Origin: CBDDBH01 sp965225625 | GTDB taxonomy: Bacteria > Pseudomonadota > Gammaproteobacteria > JADZEE01 | Direction: 5' to 3' | DNA: 21,813 nt | NCBI GenBank assembly: GCA_965225625.1 | Contig: CBDDBH010000012.1 | Location: 1 to 21,813 of the forward strand | Shown here: piece after piece, positions 1-7,065 of the stretch | Numbering within the stretch: the stretch's first letter is position 1 | Layout: each line of letters starts with the position of its first letter | The notes under the pieces: model-generated | What the model was told of the DNA's origin: nothing | The model's database searches: none | What the model saw: the letters and a program-made list of their open reading frames with translations, nothing else | Program-made: the position numbers and the translations under genes

Positions 1-597
1 TTCTCTCGTCTTGAAGGCGCCGCGCAGATCGCGCGAAGGATCGGTTAAGGCTCGCCCCGTTGCAATGGCATAGCGGAATACCTGTCCCGCGACGATTCGC
101 GTCTTGGACGCAAGCTCCAGGGCGTCGCGCTTCTCCAGTTCGCGGATGACGGCAAGCAGATCGGGCGCCGAGATGTCCGCGATCGGCTTTGCCCCGAGTC
201 CAGGGAACAAATGCTTCTCTAGCCGATTGAGGACCGCTTCAGTGTGCCCCGGCGACCATGCCCCTTTTTTTGTGTCATGCCATTCGCGTCCAATGGTTTC
301 GAAAGTGTTTTGTGCGCGGAGTCCTGCGGCCTGCTTTTGTGCCTTGCGATCGGCGCCGGGATCGACGCCCTCAGCGAGTTTCTTGCGTGCCTCGCCTCTG
401 CGGTCGCGTGCCTTGCGAAGGCCGATGTCAGGATAGACGCCAAGGGCAAGCACCTTTTCCTTGCCCATGTGGCGGTATTTTAGGCGCCAGTAGCGTGCCC
501 CGTTTGGTTGCACGAGGAGATACATCCCGCCCCCGTCCGCGACCTTGTAGGGGTTCTCAGCGGGCTTGGCGTTGCGTACTACGGTATCGGTCAGCAT
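1..597 (-). CDS. P4-family tyrosine integrase, N-terminal 199 residues (runs off the left edge)
   Basis: A site-specific recombinase that inserts and excises a genomic island, usually at the 3' end of a tRNA gene. The reading frame is open from an ATG at 597 to the window edge, and the catalytic C-terminal domain lies outside. Residues 1 to about 90 match the arm-binding domain of P4 integrases (DUF4102): the MLTDTVVRNAKP start, the GGGMYLLVQPNGARYWRLKYR region and LALGVYPDIGLRKARDRR. Residues from about 95 onward look like the SAM-like core-binding domain. The gene reads away from the tRNA-Leu 3' end, which lies 163 bp upstream; this is the normal arrangement when the integrase is the first gene of an island. 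Four ATACCCCC boxes sit at and just upstream of its start. The family call is secure; whether the gene is intact cannot be judged here. Confidence 0.92.
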   Translation of the reverse strand, partial: MLTDTVVRNAKPAENPYKVADGGGMYLLVQPNGARYWRLKYRHMGKEKVLALGVYPDIGLRKARDRRGEARKKLAEGVDPGADRKAQKQAAGLRAQNTFETIGREWHDTKKGAWSPGHTEAVLNRLEKHLFPGLGAKPIADISAPDLLAVIRELEKRDALELASKTRIVAGQVFRYAIATGRALTDPSRDLRGAFKTRE

Positions 598-656
598 GGG
601 GGTATCTCCGGGCGAGCAGTATCCATATACCCCCGATTATACCCCCGGATACCCCC
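598..656. repeat. Four ATACCCCC boxes upstream of the integrase gene
   Basis: The octamer ATACCCCC occurs three times directly at 627-634, 639-646 and 649-656, and once inverted at 598-605, touching the integrase start codon. The direct copies begin 12 and 10 bp apart. The position fits arm-type sites for the DUF4102 domain or excisionase/autorepressor sites. This role is inferred from location only. Confidence 0.65.
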
Positions 657-760
657 AGATGCCAAGAGATAGCAATAGACGACATCGAACGCCGTTTAGC
701 CGATATACCCTTTTTATTTAGATAGTTATGGATGTTACTGGACTACAATGGACGCAACTT

Positions 761-1094
761 TGGTGCCCGGGGCCGGACTCGAACCGGCACGGAGAAACCT
801 CCGAGGGATTTTCATACCACTACAACTTTCGTTGCTGCATCAAATATCTCGCATTCGTGGTCTGGACTTTCTCTTTGCCATATCACCGTTACCGATGCCG
901 TAGGCAGGAGCCGTCAAGTCTCTACACTTTCCCGATTTCGCAGGGTTACGTTTCTGCGCGACGGGCTTAGCTCGGGATTGCCACCACCGGAGGTGCTGAG
1001 GTTTCCCCGAATTTGACTCCATTCACACTAAGCGTTTCCACTCAGGTGCTCAATTACTCAAGTCCCTTGCGTCTACCAATTCCGCCACCCGGGC
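761..1094 (-). tRNA. tRNA-Leu(UAA), interrupted by a group I intron
   Basis: The 5' exon is 1060-1094 (35 nt) and the 3' exon is 761-812 (52 nt), giving an 87-nt tRNA with encoded CCA. The acceptor strands GCCCGGG and CCCGGGC pair fully. The D arm is GCG/CGC. The anticodon stem AGGGA/UCCCU closes a loop C-U-U-A-A-A-A, so the anticodon is UAA. The long variable arm CGGAG-GUUU-CUCCG is that of a class II tRNA, and the T arm is GCCGG-UUCGAGU-CCGGC. The intron splits the anticodon between U34 and A35. The 3' end faces the integrase gene, so this tRNA is the likely attachment site of the island. Confidence 0.95.
813..1059 (-). ncRNA. Group I self-splicing intron (IC3-like) in tRNA-Leu(UAA)
   Basis: A 247-nt intron with the conserved elements in order. 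P1 forms between the exon end CUU and intron bases as CUUGA/UUGAG, with a U-G pair at the splice site. P2 is CUGAGUG/CGCUUAG capped by GAAA. P4 is UUCGGG with CCCGAG. The Q-like stretch is GGCAAUCCCGAGCUAAGCC, the R-like stretch GUGUAGAGACUUGACGGC and the S-like stretch AAGAGAAAGUCC, with GACU/AGUC able to form P7. A 3' hairpin CAAC-GAAA-GUUG and a terminal G complete it. The insertion site and motifs match the cyanobacterial/plastid tRNA-Leu(UAA) intron. No homing endonuclease gene is present: the only open frame inside is a chance one. The helices were folded by eye. Confidence 0.93.
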
Positions 1095-1110
1095 CGGGCG
1101 CGAGGCGCCA

Positions 1111-1138
1111 ATGCTACACTGGTTGTTGGGGTCGTTAA
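1111..1138 (-). promoter_or_regulatory. Possible sigma70 promoter of the tRNA-Leu gene
   Basis: On the minus strand, TTAACG (1133-1138) and TAGCAT (1111-1116) are 16 bp apart, each matching 4 of 6 consensus bases. A GC-rich stretch follows up to the tRNA 5' end, as in many stable-RNA promoters. The match is weak and rests mainly on position. Confidence 0.35.
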
Positions 1139-1250
1139 AACTGCAGATGCCGACTACGCGCCGCCGGCTTAGCTGCGCCGTGATTCACAAGCCGTCGCAT
1201 GCAGGTTTAAAACACATAAATATCATTACCCATCCAATCTGCGTACAACA

Positions 1251-2033
1251 TCAATCAACCTTATCGCCGTCGCGGTACATCATGTGGTGGCGCTTATTTG
1301 CAATCCAATCTTCAATTTCATCATTCGACATCTGGTGTTCGGGGTTGAATTTGTCCCAATTAATGATCTCGGACAATTCCTTTTTCCAGCGTTTGTAGGG
1401 CGTCTTAAGCGCCGGACCGAAACACATGATGTCCAGCACCGATAAATCGTCGGGGATCCCCAGCAGCGGCTTCATCGCATCCTGTGCTTCTTGTTGACCA
1501 ATCGCGGTGACCCACCAAACGTTATAACCAAGCGCCGCCGCGGCTAGATGCGCCGACATCGTTGAGGCCGCTACACTTTGCAGCAGGATCCGTTCTGCGT
1601 TCTCGTAATACATTTTATTGAGCGGAGAATCCTCATCTTTCAGTACGGGGAAAGCGCGCACCCAGCGAAAATCCGATGCAATCACGATCATGCCTGGCGC
1701 ATTCGCGAGCCCCTTGTAGTCCGGCGTTGGGAATTTCATCTTTAACCTTGCACGACGGCGCTGCTCGGCCACGAAGTAATCGGCAATTTTTTGTTTGGCA
1801 TCGGCGGTGTTTATGACGATGAAATGCCACGGCTGTGCATTCGCCCCCGATGGACCGTGACGAGCCGCCTCAACAATGAGTTCGTAATGCTCCTTGGGAA
1901 CCTCATAATTCGAATCAAACGCCCGGGTCGTTACCCGATTGCGGATGACATCCATCAATTGTTCGTAGTGCGCCATGTTGTTGACGTCACCGGGCTCACC
2001 GCTCGGCGGTTCGTAACTCCATGCTTTAGCCAC
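1251..2033 (-). CDS. Nitroreductase-family protein (FMN-dependent oxidoreductase)
   Basis: Predicted cytoplasmic NAD(P)H/FMN oxidoreductase of the nitroreductase fold, 260 aa. The N-terminal half has the family pattern: an RNRVTTRAFDS segment where FMN-contacting R-x-S/T-R residues are expected, then PKEHYELIVEAARHGPSGANAQPWHFIVI, the active-site region near residues 45-75. The C-terminal half has the helix LAAAALGYNVWWVTAIG. The natural substrate cannot be inferred. The start is taken as GTG at 2033 because GAGGAGAACGCT lies just upstream; an ATG 19 codons in has a poorer ribosome site. It follows the molybdenum hydroxylase genes on the same strand after about 100 bp, so co-transcription is possible, but the gap holds a 14-bp palindrome that may separate them. 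Confidence 0.88.
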   Translation of the reverse strand: MAKAWSYEPPSGEPGDVNNMAHYEQLMDVIRNRVTTRAFDSNYEVPKEHYELIVEAARHGPSGANAQPWHFIVINTADAKQKIADYFVAEQRRRARLKMKFPTPDYKGLANAPGMIVIASDFRWVRAFPVLKDEDSPLNKMYYENAERILLQSVAASTMSAHLAAAALGYNVWWVTAIGQQEAQDAMKPLLGIPDDLSVLDIMCFGPALKTPYKRWKKELSEIINWDKFNPEHQMSNDEIEDWIANKRHHMMYRDGDKVD

Positions 2034-2048
2034 AGCGTTCTCCTCTAA

Positions 2049-2062
2049 AAGCTCGCGAGCTT
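2049..2062. promoter_or_regulatory. 14-bp perfect palindrome upstream of the nitroreductase gene
   Basis: AAGCTCGCGAGCTT is a perfect palindrome lying directly 5' of the ribosome-binding site of the nitroreductase gene. It could be an operator for a dimeric repressor. The centre has no loop and no T run follows, so it is not a good terminator. The function is inferred. Confidence 0.35.
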
Positions 2063-2136
2063 ATATTTTGGGCCAGGCTCCGCTACAGTCAGGAAGCAGA
2101 ACGTGCACGTCCAATATTGCGTTTCAGTACCCGCGC

Positions 2137-4392
2137 CTAAACGCGATAACCCGCCGTGGTCAGTGGCAGGGTGCGGATGCGCTCCCCGGTCGCCGCGAAA
2201 ATTGCGTTGCAAACCGCAGGTGCGAGCGGTGGCAGTGCCGGCTCGCCAAGGCCAGTTGGCGAAAAGTCACTGTCCACGAAATGCACATCCACCGTTGGTG
2301 CATGTGCAATTCGCAATAGTGGATAGGTATCAAAGTTCGACTCCTGCACCCGCCCATTCTCCAGCGTGATCCCCAGACCCAGGGCCGTGCTCAAACCATC
2401 GAGCACCGCGCCCTGACATTGGTTCTCGGCACCGCTCAAATTAATGATCGGTCCGACATCGCCGGCCACCGTGACATGATGCAGTTTCAGCTGCTTGTCC
2501 TTATCGACACTGACCTGCGCTACTTCGGCAAAGTGCCCGGCATGGCTGAAGTGAAAAGCAAGCCCCATACCGTGACCGGTAGGCAGTGCCCTGCCCCAGC
2601 CCGCCTTTTCGGCGGCGAGTTTAATAACACCCGCCGCTCTGCCGGTATGCAAGGCCCGATCATTGCCCGGCTCCAGCCAACGCGGCTCACCCATGATTTC
2701 CAGCAGAAATTCGAGGTGATCGCGCCCGGCTGCTTGTGCCAACTCATGGATAAAACACTGCACGGCAAATGCGATGCCGTTAGAGCGCGGCGCCCGCCAG
2801 GGTCCGCAAGGCGTCGCCAGCGGCAACATGCTTTGGGTAAGACGGTAATGCTTCAGCAATGGTCCGGGAAACTCGGTCGCCGTGATGTTGCCGCCGGACA
2901 CCGGCTTGCGACCGTCTTCTGTGAAGGTAATGAAGTGGTTCTGCCACGCGGCAAGTTTGCCGGTTTCATCAACACTGCCTTTCAACGAATGGAATCCGGC
3001 GACACGATAGAAATCGTGCGCCATGTCGTCTTCGCGACTCCATTGCAACTTGACCGGTTGTGTCGCACGTTTCGCAATGAACGCCGCTTCACAGACGTAG
3101 TCGTTGATCAAACGCCGGCCGAACCCGCCACCGACCCGTGTTTGATGCAGCGTGACCTTGTCCTCACTTATTCCCAGCGTATGTGCGGCACTGGTTTTTG
3201 CGCGCGCAGGTGTCTGCGTCGGGGCCCAGATTTCCATGCCGCCGTCGTGGTACCAGGCGGTGCAATTCTGCGGTTCCAGGGGAGCATGCGAAACGAAGGG
3301 ATAGGTGTAAAACGCCTCGGCTGTCTTGCCGCCGCTGTCGAATGTCCGATCGACCTCACCGTGCTCACCAATTTTCTCTGCGCCAATGCGGCTAGCAAGT
3401 GCTTTCGCCTGAGTGGTCGCGGCACTCCAGCTATCGCGCGCGGCGTTGGATTCATCCCAATCAACGCGCAATACACTTTTTGCCTTAAATGCCGCCCAGG
3501 TCGAGTTTGCGACAATCGCAACGCCGGGCATCACTTCGCTGACCAAACCGTTGCCCTCGACTACGAACGCGTCACGCACTCCCGCCAGTGCGCGGACCTC
3601 TTCAAGATTGGCACTGCGCACCCGCCCGCCGGGAGCCGGGCATTTAACGTAAGTGGCGTATACCATCCCGGGCAGGGATTGATCGATGCCAAACAGCGGT
3701 TGGCCGGTGACCAGTTTATGGTTATCGACACCGCCAACGCGTGTGCCAAGCAGGCGATACTCGTTCCGATCCTTTAGCGTGACGGAAGACGGATCGGGCA
3801 CCGGCAACCCGGATGCCTGCTCTGTGAGCTCGCCATAACTCAGGCGTTTGCCAGTTTCGATATGGATTACGGTGCTGGGCTCAGTCCTACATTGATCTTC
3901 CGACGTACCCCATTGCTTCGCGGCAGCCTTGATCAACATCGATCGAGCCAGCGCACCGGCCATTCGCAATTCATTCCACGCCGCCGGTATGGAGCGCGAT
4001 CCGCCAGCCGACTGTCGTCCGAAACGATTGGAATCGATGGGCGCCTGATCCACCCGCACTGCCGACCAGTCGGCATCCAACTCTTCAGCGACGATGAGCG
4101 GAAATGCGGTTTTGATACCCTGACCGATCTCAGGTCCTTTGGAGACAATGTGTATGGCTCCATCGGCTGCGATGCGCACATAGGCGTTCGGAACAAATTC
4201 CCTCCGCTGCTCGCCGTCTTCGGCCCAGATCTCGCCGGGGCGCAAGGAGAAACCCAGGACCAGTCCGCCACCGGCGACACCGGTTAGCTTCAGGAAGCGG
4301 CGGCGATTCAGCTGCATGCCGAGGTGGCCGCAGTCGAGTTCTCGCATCACGTCATCTAGGTAAGGATCGCTATGTCGATATTGGACGCTCAT
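2137..4392 (-). CDS. iorB: Molybdopterin-binding subunit of a xanthine-oxidase-family hydroxylase (isoquinoline 1-oxidoreductase beta type)
   Basis: Large catalytic subunit (751 aa) of a periplasmic molybdenum hydroxylase that would oxidise an N-heterocycle or aldehyde using water. A twin-arginine signal, NRRRFLKLTG, spans about residues 29-38. An aldehyde oxidase/xanthine dehydrogenase a/b-hammerhead segment begins near GTRVGGVDNHKLVTGQPLFG. VGGGFGRR (about 420-427) is the molybdopterin-contact motif. GLGEPALPPLAPAV near the C-terminus carries the conserved catalytic glutamate (about residue 717). Length and Tat signal match IorB-type proteins. The start at 4392 is chosen over an upstream in-frame codon because it overlaps the preceding stop as ATGA and follows GGGAGG. 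No FAD subunit is adjacent; electrons probably leave through the 2Fe-2S subunit to a cytochrome. The substrate is unknown. Confidence 0.9.
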   Translation of the reverse strand: MSVQYRHSDPYLDDVMRELDCGHLGMQLNRRRFLKLTGVAGGGLVLGFSLRPGEIWAEDGEQRREFVPNAYVRIAADGAIHIVSKGPEIGQGIKTAFPLIVAEELDADWSAVRVDQAPIDSNRFGRQSAGGSRSIPAAWNELRMAGALARSMLIKAAAKQWGTSEDQCRTEPSTVIHIETGKRLSYGELTEQASGLPVPDPSSVTLKDRNEYRLLGTRVGGVDNHKLVTGQPLFGIDQSLPGMVYATYVKCPAPGGRVRSANLEEVRALAGVRDAFVVEGNGLVSEVMPGVAIVANSTWAAFKAKSVLRVDWDESNAARDSWSAATTQAKALASRIGAEKIGEHGEVDRTFDSGGKTAEAFYTYPFVSHAPLEPQNCTAWYHDGGMEIWAPTQTPARAKTSAAHTLGISEDKVTLHQTRVGGGFGRRLINDYVCEAAFIAKRATQPVKLQWSREDDMAHDFYRVAGFHSLKGSVDETGKLAAWQNHFITFTEDGRKPVSGGNITATEFPGPLLKHYRLTQSMLPLATPCGPWRAPRSNGIAFAVQCFIHELAQAAGRDHLEFLLEIMGEPRWLEPGNDRALHTGRAAGVIKLAAEKAGWGRALPTGHGMGLAFHFSHAGHFAEVAQVSVDKDKQLKLHHVTVAGDVGPIINLSGAENQCQGAVLDGLSTALGLGITLENGRVQESNFDTYPLLRIAHAPTVDVHFVDSDFSPTGLGEPALPPLAPAVCNAIFAATGERIRTLPLTTAGYRV

Positions 4393-4883
4393 ACAACCTC
4401 CCTGGCCGTCGTTTTTTCGCTGGGGAGAACTTCGGCTGCGTCGTGGATCGCTTTGCGCACACGCTGATAGGTACCGCAACGACACAAATTACCCATCATT
4501 GCCTGATCGATTTCAGCGTCGGTGGGTGATGGATTGTTTGCCAACAGCGCTGTCGCCGACATTATCTGTCCCGCCTGGCAATAACCGCACTGCGGCACAT
4601 CGTTTTCGATCCAGGCTGCCTGCACAGGATTCAGCGTACCGTCAGCAGCAGCCAATCCCTCAATGGTAGTGATTGCCTTGCCAACTGCTCGCTGCGCAGG
4701 CACTGAACACGAGCGCACCGGATTACCGTCCAGATGAACGGTGCACGCACCACAGTACGATGCGCCACAACCATATTTCGTACCAACCAGCCCCAGTGCG
4801 TCACGTAACACCCAAAGCAGCGGTGTTGAACCCTCCGCGTCGTCGATCGAATATTTTTCATCGTTTATGTCGAGTTCAAGCAT
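4389..4883 (-). CDS. iorA: 2Fe-2S subunit of the molybdenum hydroxylase (isoquinoline 1-oxidoreductase alpha type)
   Basis: Small electron-transfer subunit, 164 aa, usual length for the family. The plant-type ferredoxin cluster is ligated by C39, C44, C47 and C59 (C-x4-C-x2-C-x11-C). The second 2Fe-2S cluster uses C99 and C102 (QCGYCQAGQ) with C134 and C136 (NLCRCGTYQRVRKAI). It has no signal peptide, so it would be carried across the membrane with the Tat-tagged large subunit. Its stop overlaps the start of the large subunit by 4 bp, indicating translational coupling. GAGGTGA precedes the ATG at 4883. No maturation factor (XdhC/MocA type) is next to it in the window. Confidence 0.93.
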   Translation of the reverse strand: MLELDINDEKYSIDDAEGSTPLLWVLRDALGLVGTKYGCGASYCGACTVHLDGNPVRSCSVPAQRAVGKAITTIEGLAAADGTLNPVQAAWIENDVPQCGYCQAGQIMSATALLANNPSPTDAEIDQAMMGNLCRCGTYQRVRKAIHDAAEVLPSEKTTAREVV

Positions 4884-5207
4884 GGATCACCTCAATATTA
4901 GGCACCCGTTGGTGACGATTCTTGCCGAGATTCAGCGCTGCGACAATATGCATACTGAATCACCATTTTCCGTCAGGCATCGACTCCCATTCAATAGGAC
5001 CGGCCTCAGTCGATCTCGTGGCTAATCTGTGTTGCGATCGATAGTACGAGCAAAACGGGTAGCAGGCCAGCCAGCAGCGAATCGTGCGTGTGGCTATGAA
5101 TTAGTGACGCAGCGACGCTCGCCCTTGTGCTTACCTCGATTGATATAAGGACGGTTTCAGACTAAGTTTTAATGATGGAAGCTGATCCATTACTTGAGTT
5201 TTGACCG
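4884..5207. other. Intergenic region between divergent iorA and pilN-like genes
   Basis: About 320 bp that should hold the promoters of both divergent units. I see only weak -10-like sequences (TATAAG near 5144 on the plus strand) and no convincing paired -35, terminator or RNA gene. Confidence 0.4.
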
Positions 5208-5750
5208 ATGGGACATCCTTTCTTGACGCCACAAAGAATAAAGTTTGCGCTCGCGGCCGTGTTGCCCCTGATCGTCTGTTTGGGATTATCTTTTTTCATC
5301 CAGTTTGAGATCCGCAACCAACATCAGCGTAACGAATTCCTGCAAGGTGAAATTGAGCTGGTCGACCACGAAATCCAGGAGATCCAGGGCCTGGAAAAAT
5401 TGAAAGCAAGGCTGCTTTCGCGCATGGCTCTCTATGAAGTTATCCGTAAGGACGCACACGTCGGATTCGTTCGCATTATACCGCAGTTATCAACCCTTAC
5501 GTCGCCGACTGTGGCATTGAACCAGGTTCAGTATTTTCGCAATGCCAGGGTGAGTGCACCGGTACTCGATGTTGCGGGGCAGACCCGGGATCCCGACCAT
5601 GTCGAAGACTTGACCGAACGAATGAGCAACCTTATGCCGCGCCTGCAACCCGATGTTCGCATATGGCCGGTGGCAGGTGCGCAGCGCTTGACGGGATTTC
5701 GAATACGCATGCTACACAATTCCACCGGCCCATCCAGCGAGTACGAATGA
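5208..5750 (+). CDS. PilN-like type IV pilus alignment protein
   Basis: Inner-membrane bitopic protein (180 aa). In the pilus alignment complex PilN binds PilM in the cytoplasm and PilO in the periplasm. Residues about 13-33 form one transmembrane helix after a short cytoplasmic tail. A periplasmic coiled coil follows (FLQGEIELVDHEIQEIQGL). Then comes the PilN ferredoxin-like region, with an RIIPQLSTLTSPTVALNQV-type segment and a VLDVAGQTRDPDHVEDLTERM segment. The N-terminal tail MGHPFLTPQRIKF lacks the usual INLLPWR PilM-binding motif, which fits the absence of a pilM here. It is the first gene of a three-gene set; the next gene overlaps its stop by ATGA. Confidence 0.8.
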   Translation: MGHPFLTPQRIKFALAAVLPLIVCLGLSFFIQFEIRNQHQRNEFLQGEIELVDHEIQEIQGLEKLKARLLSRMALYEVIRKDAHVGFVRIIPQLSTLTSPTVALNQVQYFRNARVSAPVLDVAGQTRDPDHVEDLTERMSNLMPRLQPDVRIWPVAGAQRLTGFRIRMLHNSTGPSSEYE

Positions 5751-6265
5751 AGCGGATGTCCAAGCGCAACTTATTTTTTCTAGCGACGACCAGCTTGATT
5801 CTCGGCATCGTCCTGATAGTTTCGCCTGCGCGAGACACACTCGCGGAACAGGAATCAAAAGAGGGCTCGCTAAAATACGAATTCGAGTCAAAACAGAGAA
5901 AACTGACGAATCTCGATGCGCTCAAGCAACAATTTGTGCAATTGGATAAACAATTTTATGAATTTAACCAGTTACTGCCGATGCGAATCGATACGGGCAC
6001 AGAGGCCGAAACAATCAAACTGGCGGCAGCCAATTACGATGTTGTTGTTTCCGCACTCGTGTTCCAGCCCGCCCTGTCGCTGGAATTTCACAGCGAAACG
6101 CCGTTTACACTCCAGGCCACAGCGGATTACTCGCACTTGTTCTACTTTGTATACGACACCTTTTACCAACCGGCCAAGGCGGTACAGTTGCGTGATTTCG
6201 TGATTGAACGAACGAATGGAACTCTATCACTCAAACTGGAAGGCGCGTATTTCGCCTACTTGTAG
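5747..6265 (+). CDS. PilO-like type IV pilus alignment protein
   Basis: Partner of the PilN-like protein, 172 aa. A short basic N-terminus (MKRMSKRN) precedes one transmembrane helix at about residues 8-26. A coiled-coil segment follows (roughly 35-75), and then a compact domain with the PilO pattern FNQLLP, TEAETIKLAAANYDVVV and LQATADYSHLFYFVYDTF. The ATG at 5747 was chosen because it forms an ATGA overlap with the preceding stop; an upstream start would lie inside the PilN frame and lacks the PilO pattern. Although only short stretches are diagnostic, gene order and topology make the call good. Confidence 0.8.
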   Translation: MKRMSKRNLFFLATTSLILGIVLIVSPARDTLAEQESKEGSLKYEFESKQRKLTNLDALKQQFVQLDKQFYEFNQLLPMRIDTGTEAETIKLAAANYDVVVSALVFQPALSLEFHSETPFTLQATADYSHLFYFVYDTFYQPAKAVQLRDFVIERTNGTLSLKLEGAYFAYL

Positions 6266-6270
6266 GAGAC

Positions 6271-6477
6271 ATGATTCACGGCTGCCTGCGGGCGTGGATG
6301 TTAGTACTCGTGGTCCTGGCGGCGGGCTGCGAGCGCACTAACGATGACTTGCCGGTATACATTAATGAGATCAAGGCGCGTCCTGCCGCAGCCATCGCTC
6401 CCCCGCCGGAACTCGCATCGTTTCCTGTGGCGGCACGTGAAATCGGACGGGATCCGTTTCAGCGGCTGGCAAATTGA
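6271..6477 (+). CDS. Short PilP-like lipoprotein (68 aa, lacks the C-terminal domain)
   Basis: A lipoprotein signal peptide ends at LAAGC (cysteine at residue 20). The mature part, DDLPVYINEIKARP...PPELASFPVAAREIGRDPFQ, matches the unstructured N-terminal region of PilP that binds PilN/PilO and ends in the conserved R-D-P-F. PilP is normally about 170 aa, with a C-terminal homology domain that contacts the secretin PilQ; that domain is absent. The stop is clean and the downstream 59 bp before the convergent pilin gene cannot encode it. GGAG precedes the ATG and the gene begins 5 bp after pilO. It is either a reduced PilP or a remnant. Confidence 0.72.
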   Translation: MIHGCLRAWMLVLVVLAAGCERTNDDLPVYINEIKARPAAAIAPPPELASFPVAAREIGRDPFQRLAN

Positions 6478-6536
6478 TTAACAGGTAGTCCGTTGCATTC
6501 GGGTCAGGGCGCGGTCCTATCAACCAGCGCGAGGAT

Positions 6537-7022
6537 TTACCAGCGTCGGCAAGGCACCGGCAGAAAGTTCTCGTGTACGCTCGTTTCGTTCTTCCCGGCT
6601 GCACGCATGCCCGTCACGGCCTCGGCGTAGCCGCACAGCCAGGAGATTGGGCTTTCGGGGCTGCCGGTCACCGTGGCAGGTCTGAGCGTGACCCCCTTGC
6701 CGCGGACATGAGCGTTGATACGATGGCCGAGGGCGATATGGATGGCACCCTCGCCTATTTTTATCCCGGTCACGTGATTACCGATCAGATGTTCCGGTTT
6801 TGGCACACCGGCTTCGGCATTATCAGTGGGAAATCGTTGATGGCGGCTGTGAAACTCTTCCACCGCCTGTTTGATGCCTACCGACAGGGCCATGGCGTCC
6901 TCGATTTGGGCACGGATAATCCGATCTTGGTAAGTCGGCAGAGCGATGGTGGACAATATACCAATGACGGCGATGACCATCATTAGCTCGATCAACGTAA
7001 AACCGTGCCGACACTTGCGCAT
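6537..7022 (-). CDS. Type IV pilin (PilA/PilE family), fourth of the cluster
   Basis: Prepilin of 161 aa. A 7-residue leader MRKCRHG precedes the cleavage site G|FTLIE, with Glu at mature position 5, followed by the hydrophobic N-terminal helix LMMVIAVIGILSTIALPTYQDR. The C-terminal part shows the major-pilin layout, with W-L-C-G and a final cysteine (LPVPCR) that would form the D-region disulphide. The start is the ATG at 7022, which has GAGGA upstream and gives a normal short leader. It is the last gene of the minus-strand pilin set and converges on the pilP-like gene with a 59-bp gap. It pairs best with the preceding pilin (shared N-A-x-A-G and P-E-x-L-I-G segments). Confidence 0.9.
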   Translation of the reverse strand: MRKCRHGFTLIELMMVIAVIGILSTIALPTYQDRIIRAQIEDAMALSVGIKQAVEEFHSRHQRFPTDNAEAGVPKPEHLIGNHVTGIKIGEGAIHIALGHRINAHVRGKGVTLRPATVTGSPESPISWLCGYAEAVTGMRAAGKNETSVHENFLPVPCRRW

Positions 7023-7065
7023 GTAGATCCTCCTCACTTTCGTTCGGGTATTGAGCATTGCACGC

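Noticed and set aside
840..1022. 60-residue minus-strand frame inside the intron
   Set aside because: It overlaps conserved ribozyme core elements, has no homing-endonuclease motif and is best explained by chance.
2419..3777. 452-residue plus-strand open frame
   Set aside because: It is the antisense shadow of the molybdopterin subunit gene, which has clear motifs and a Tat signal on the other strand.
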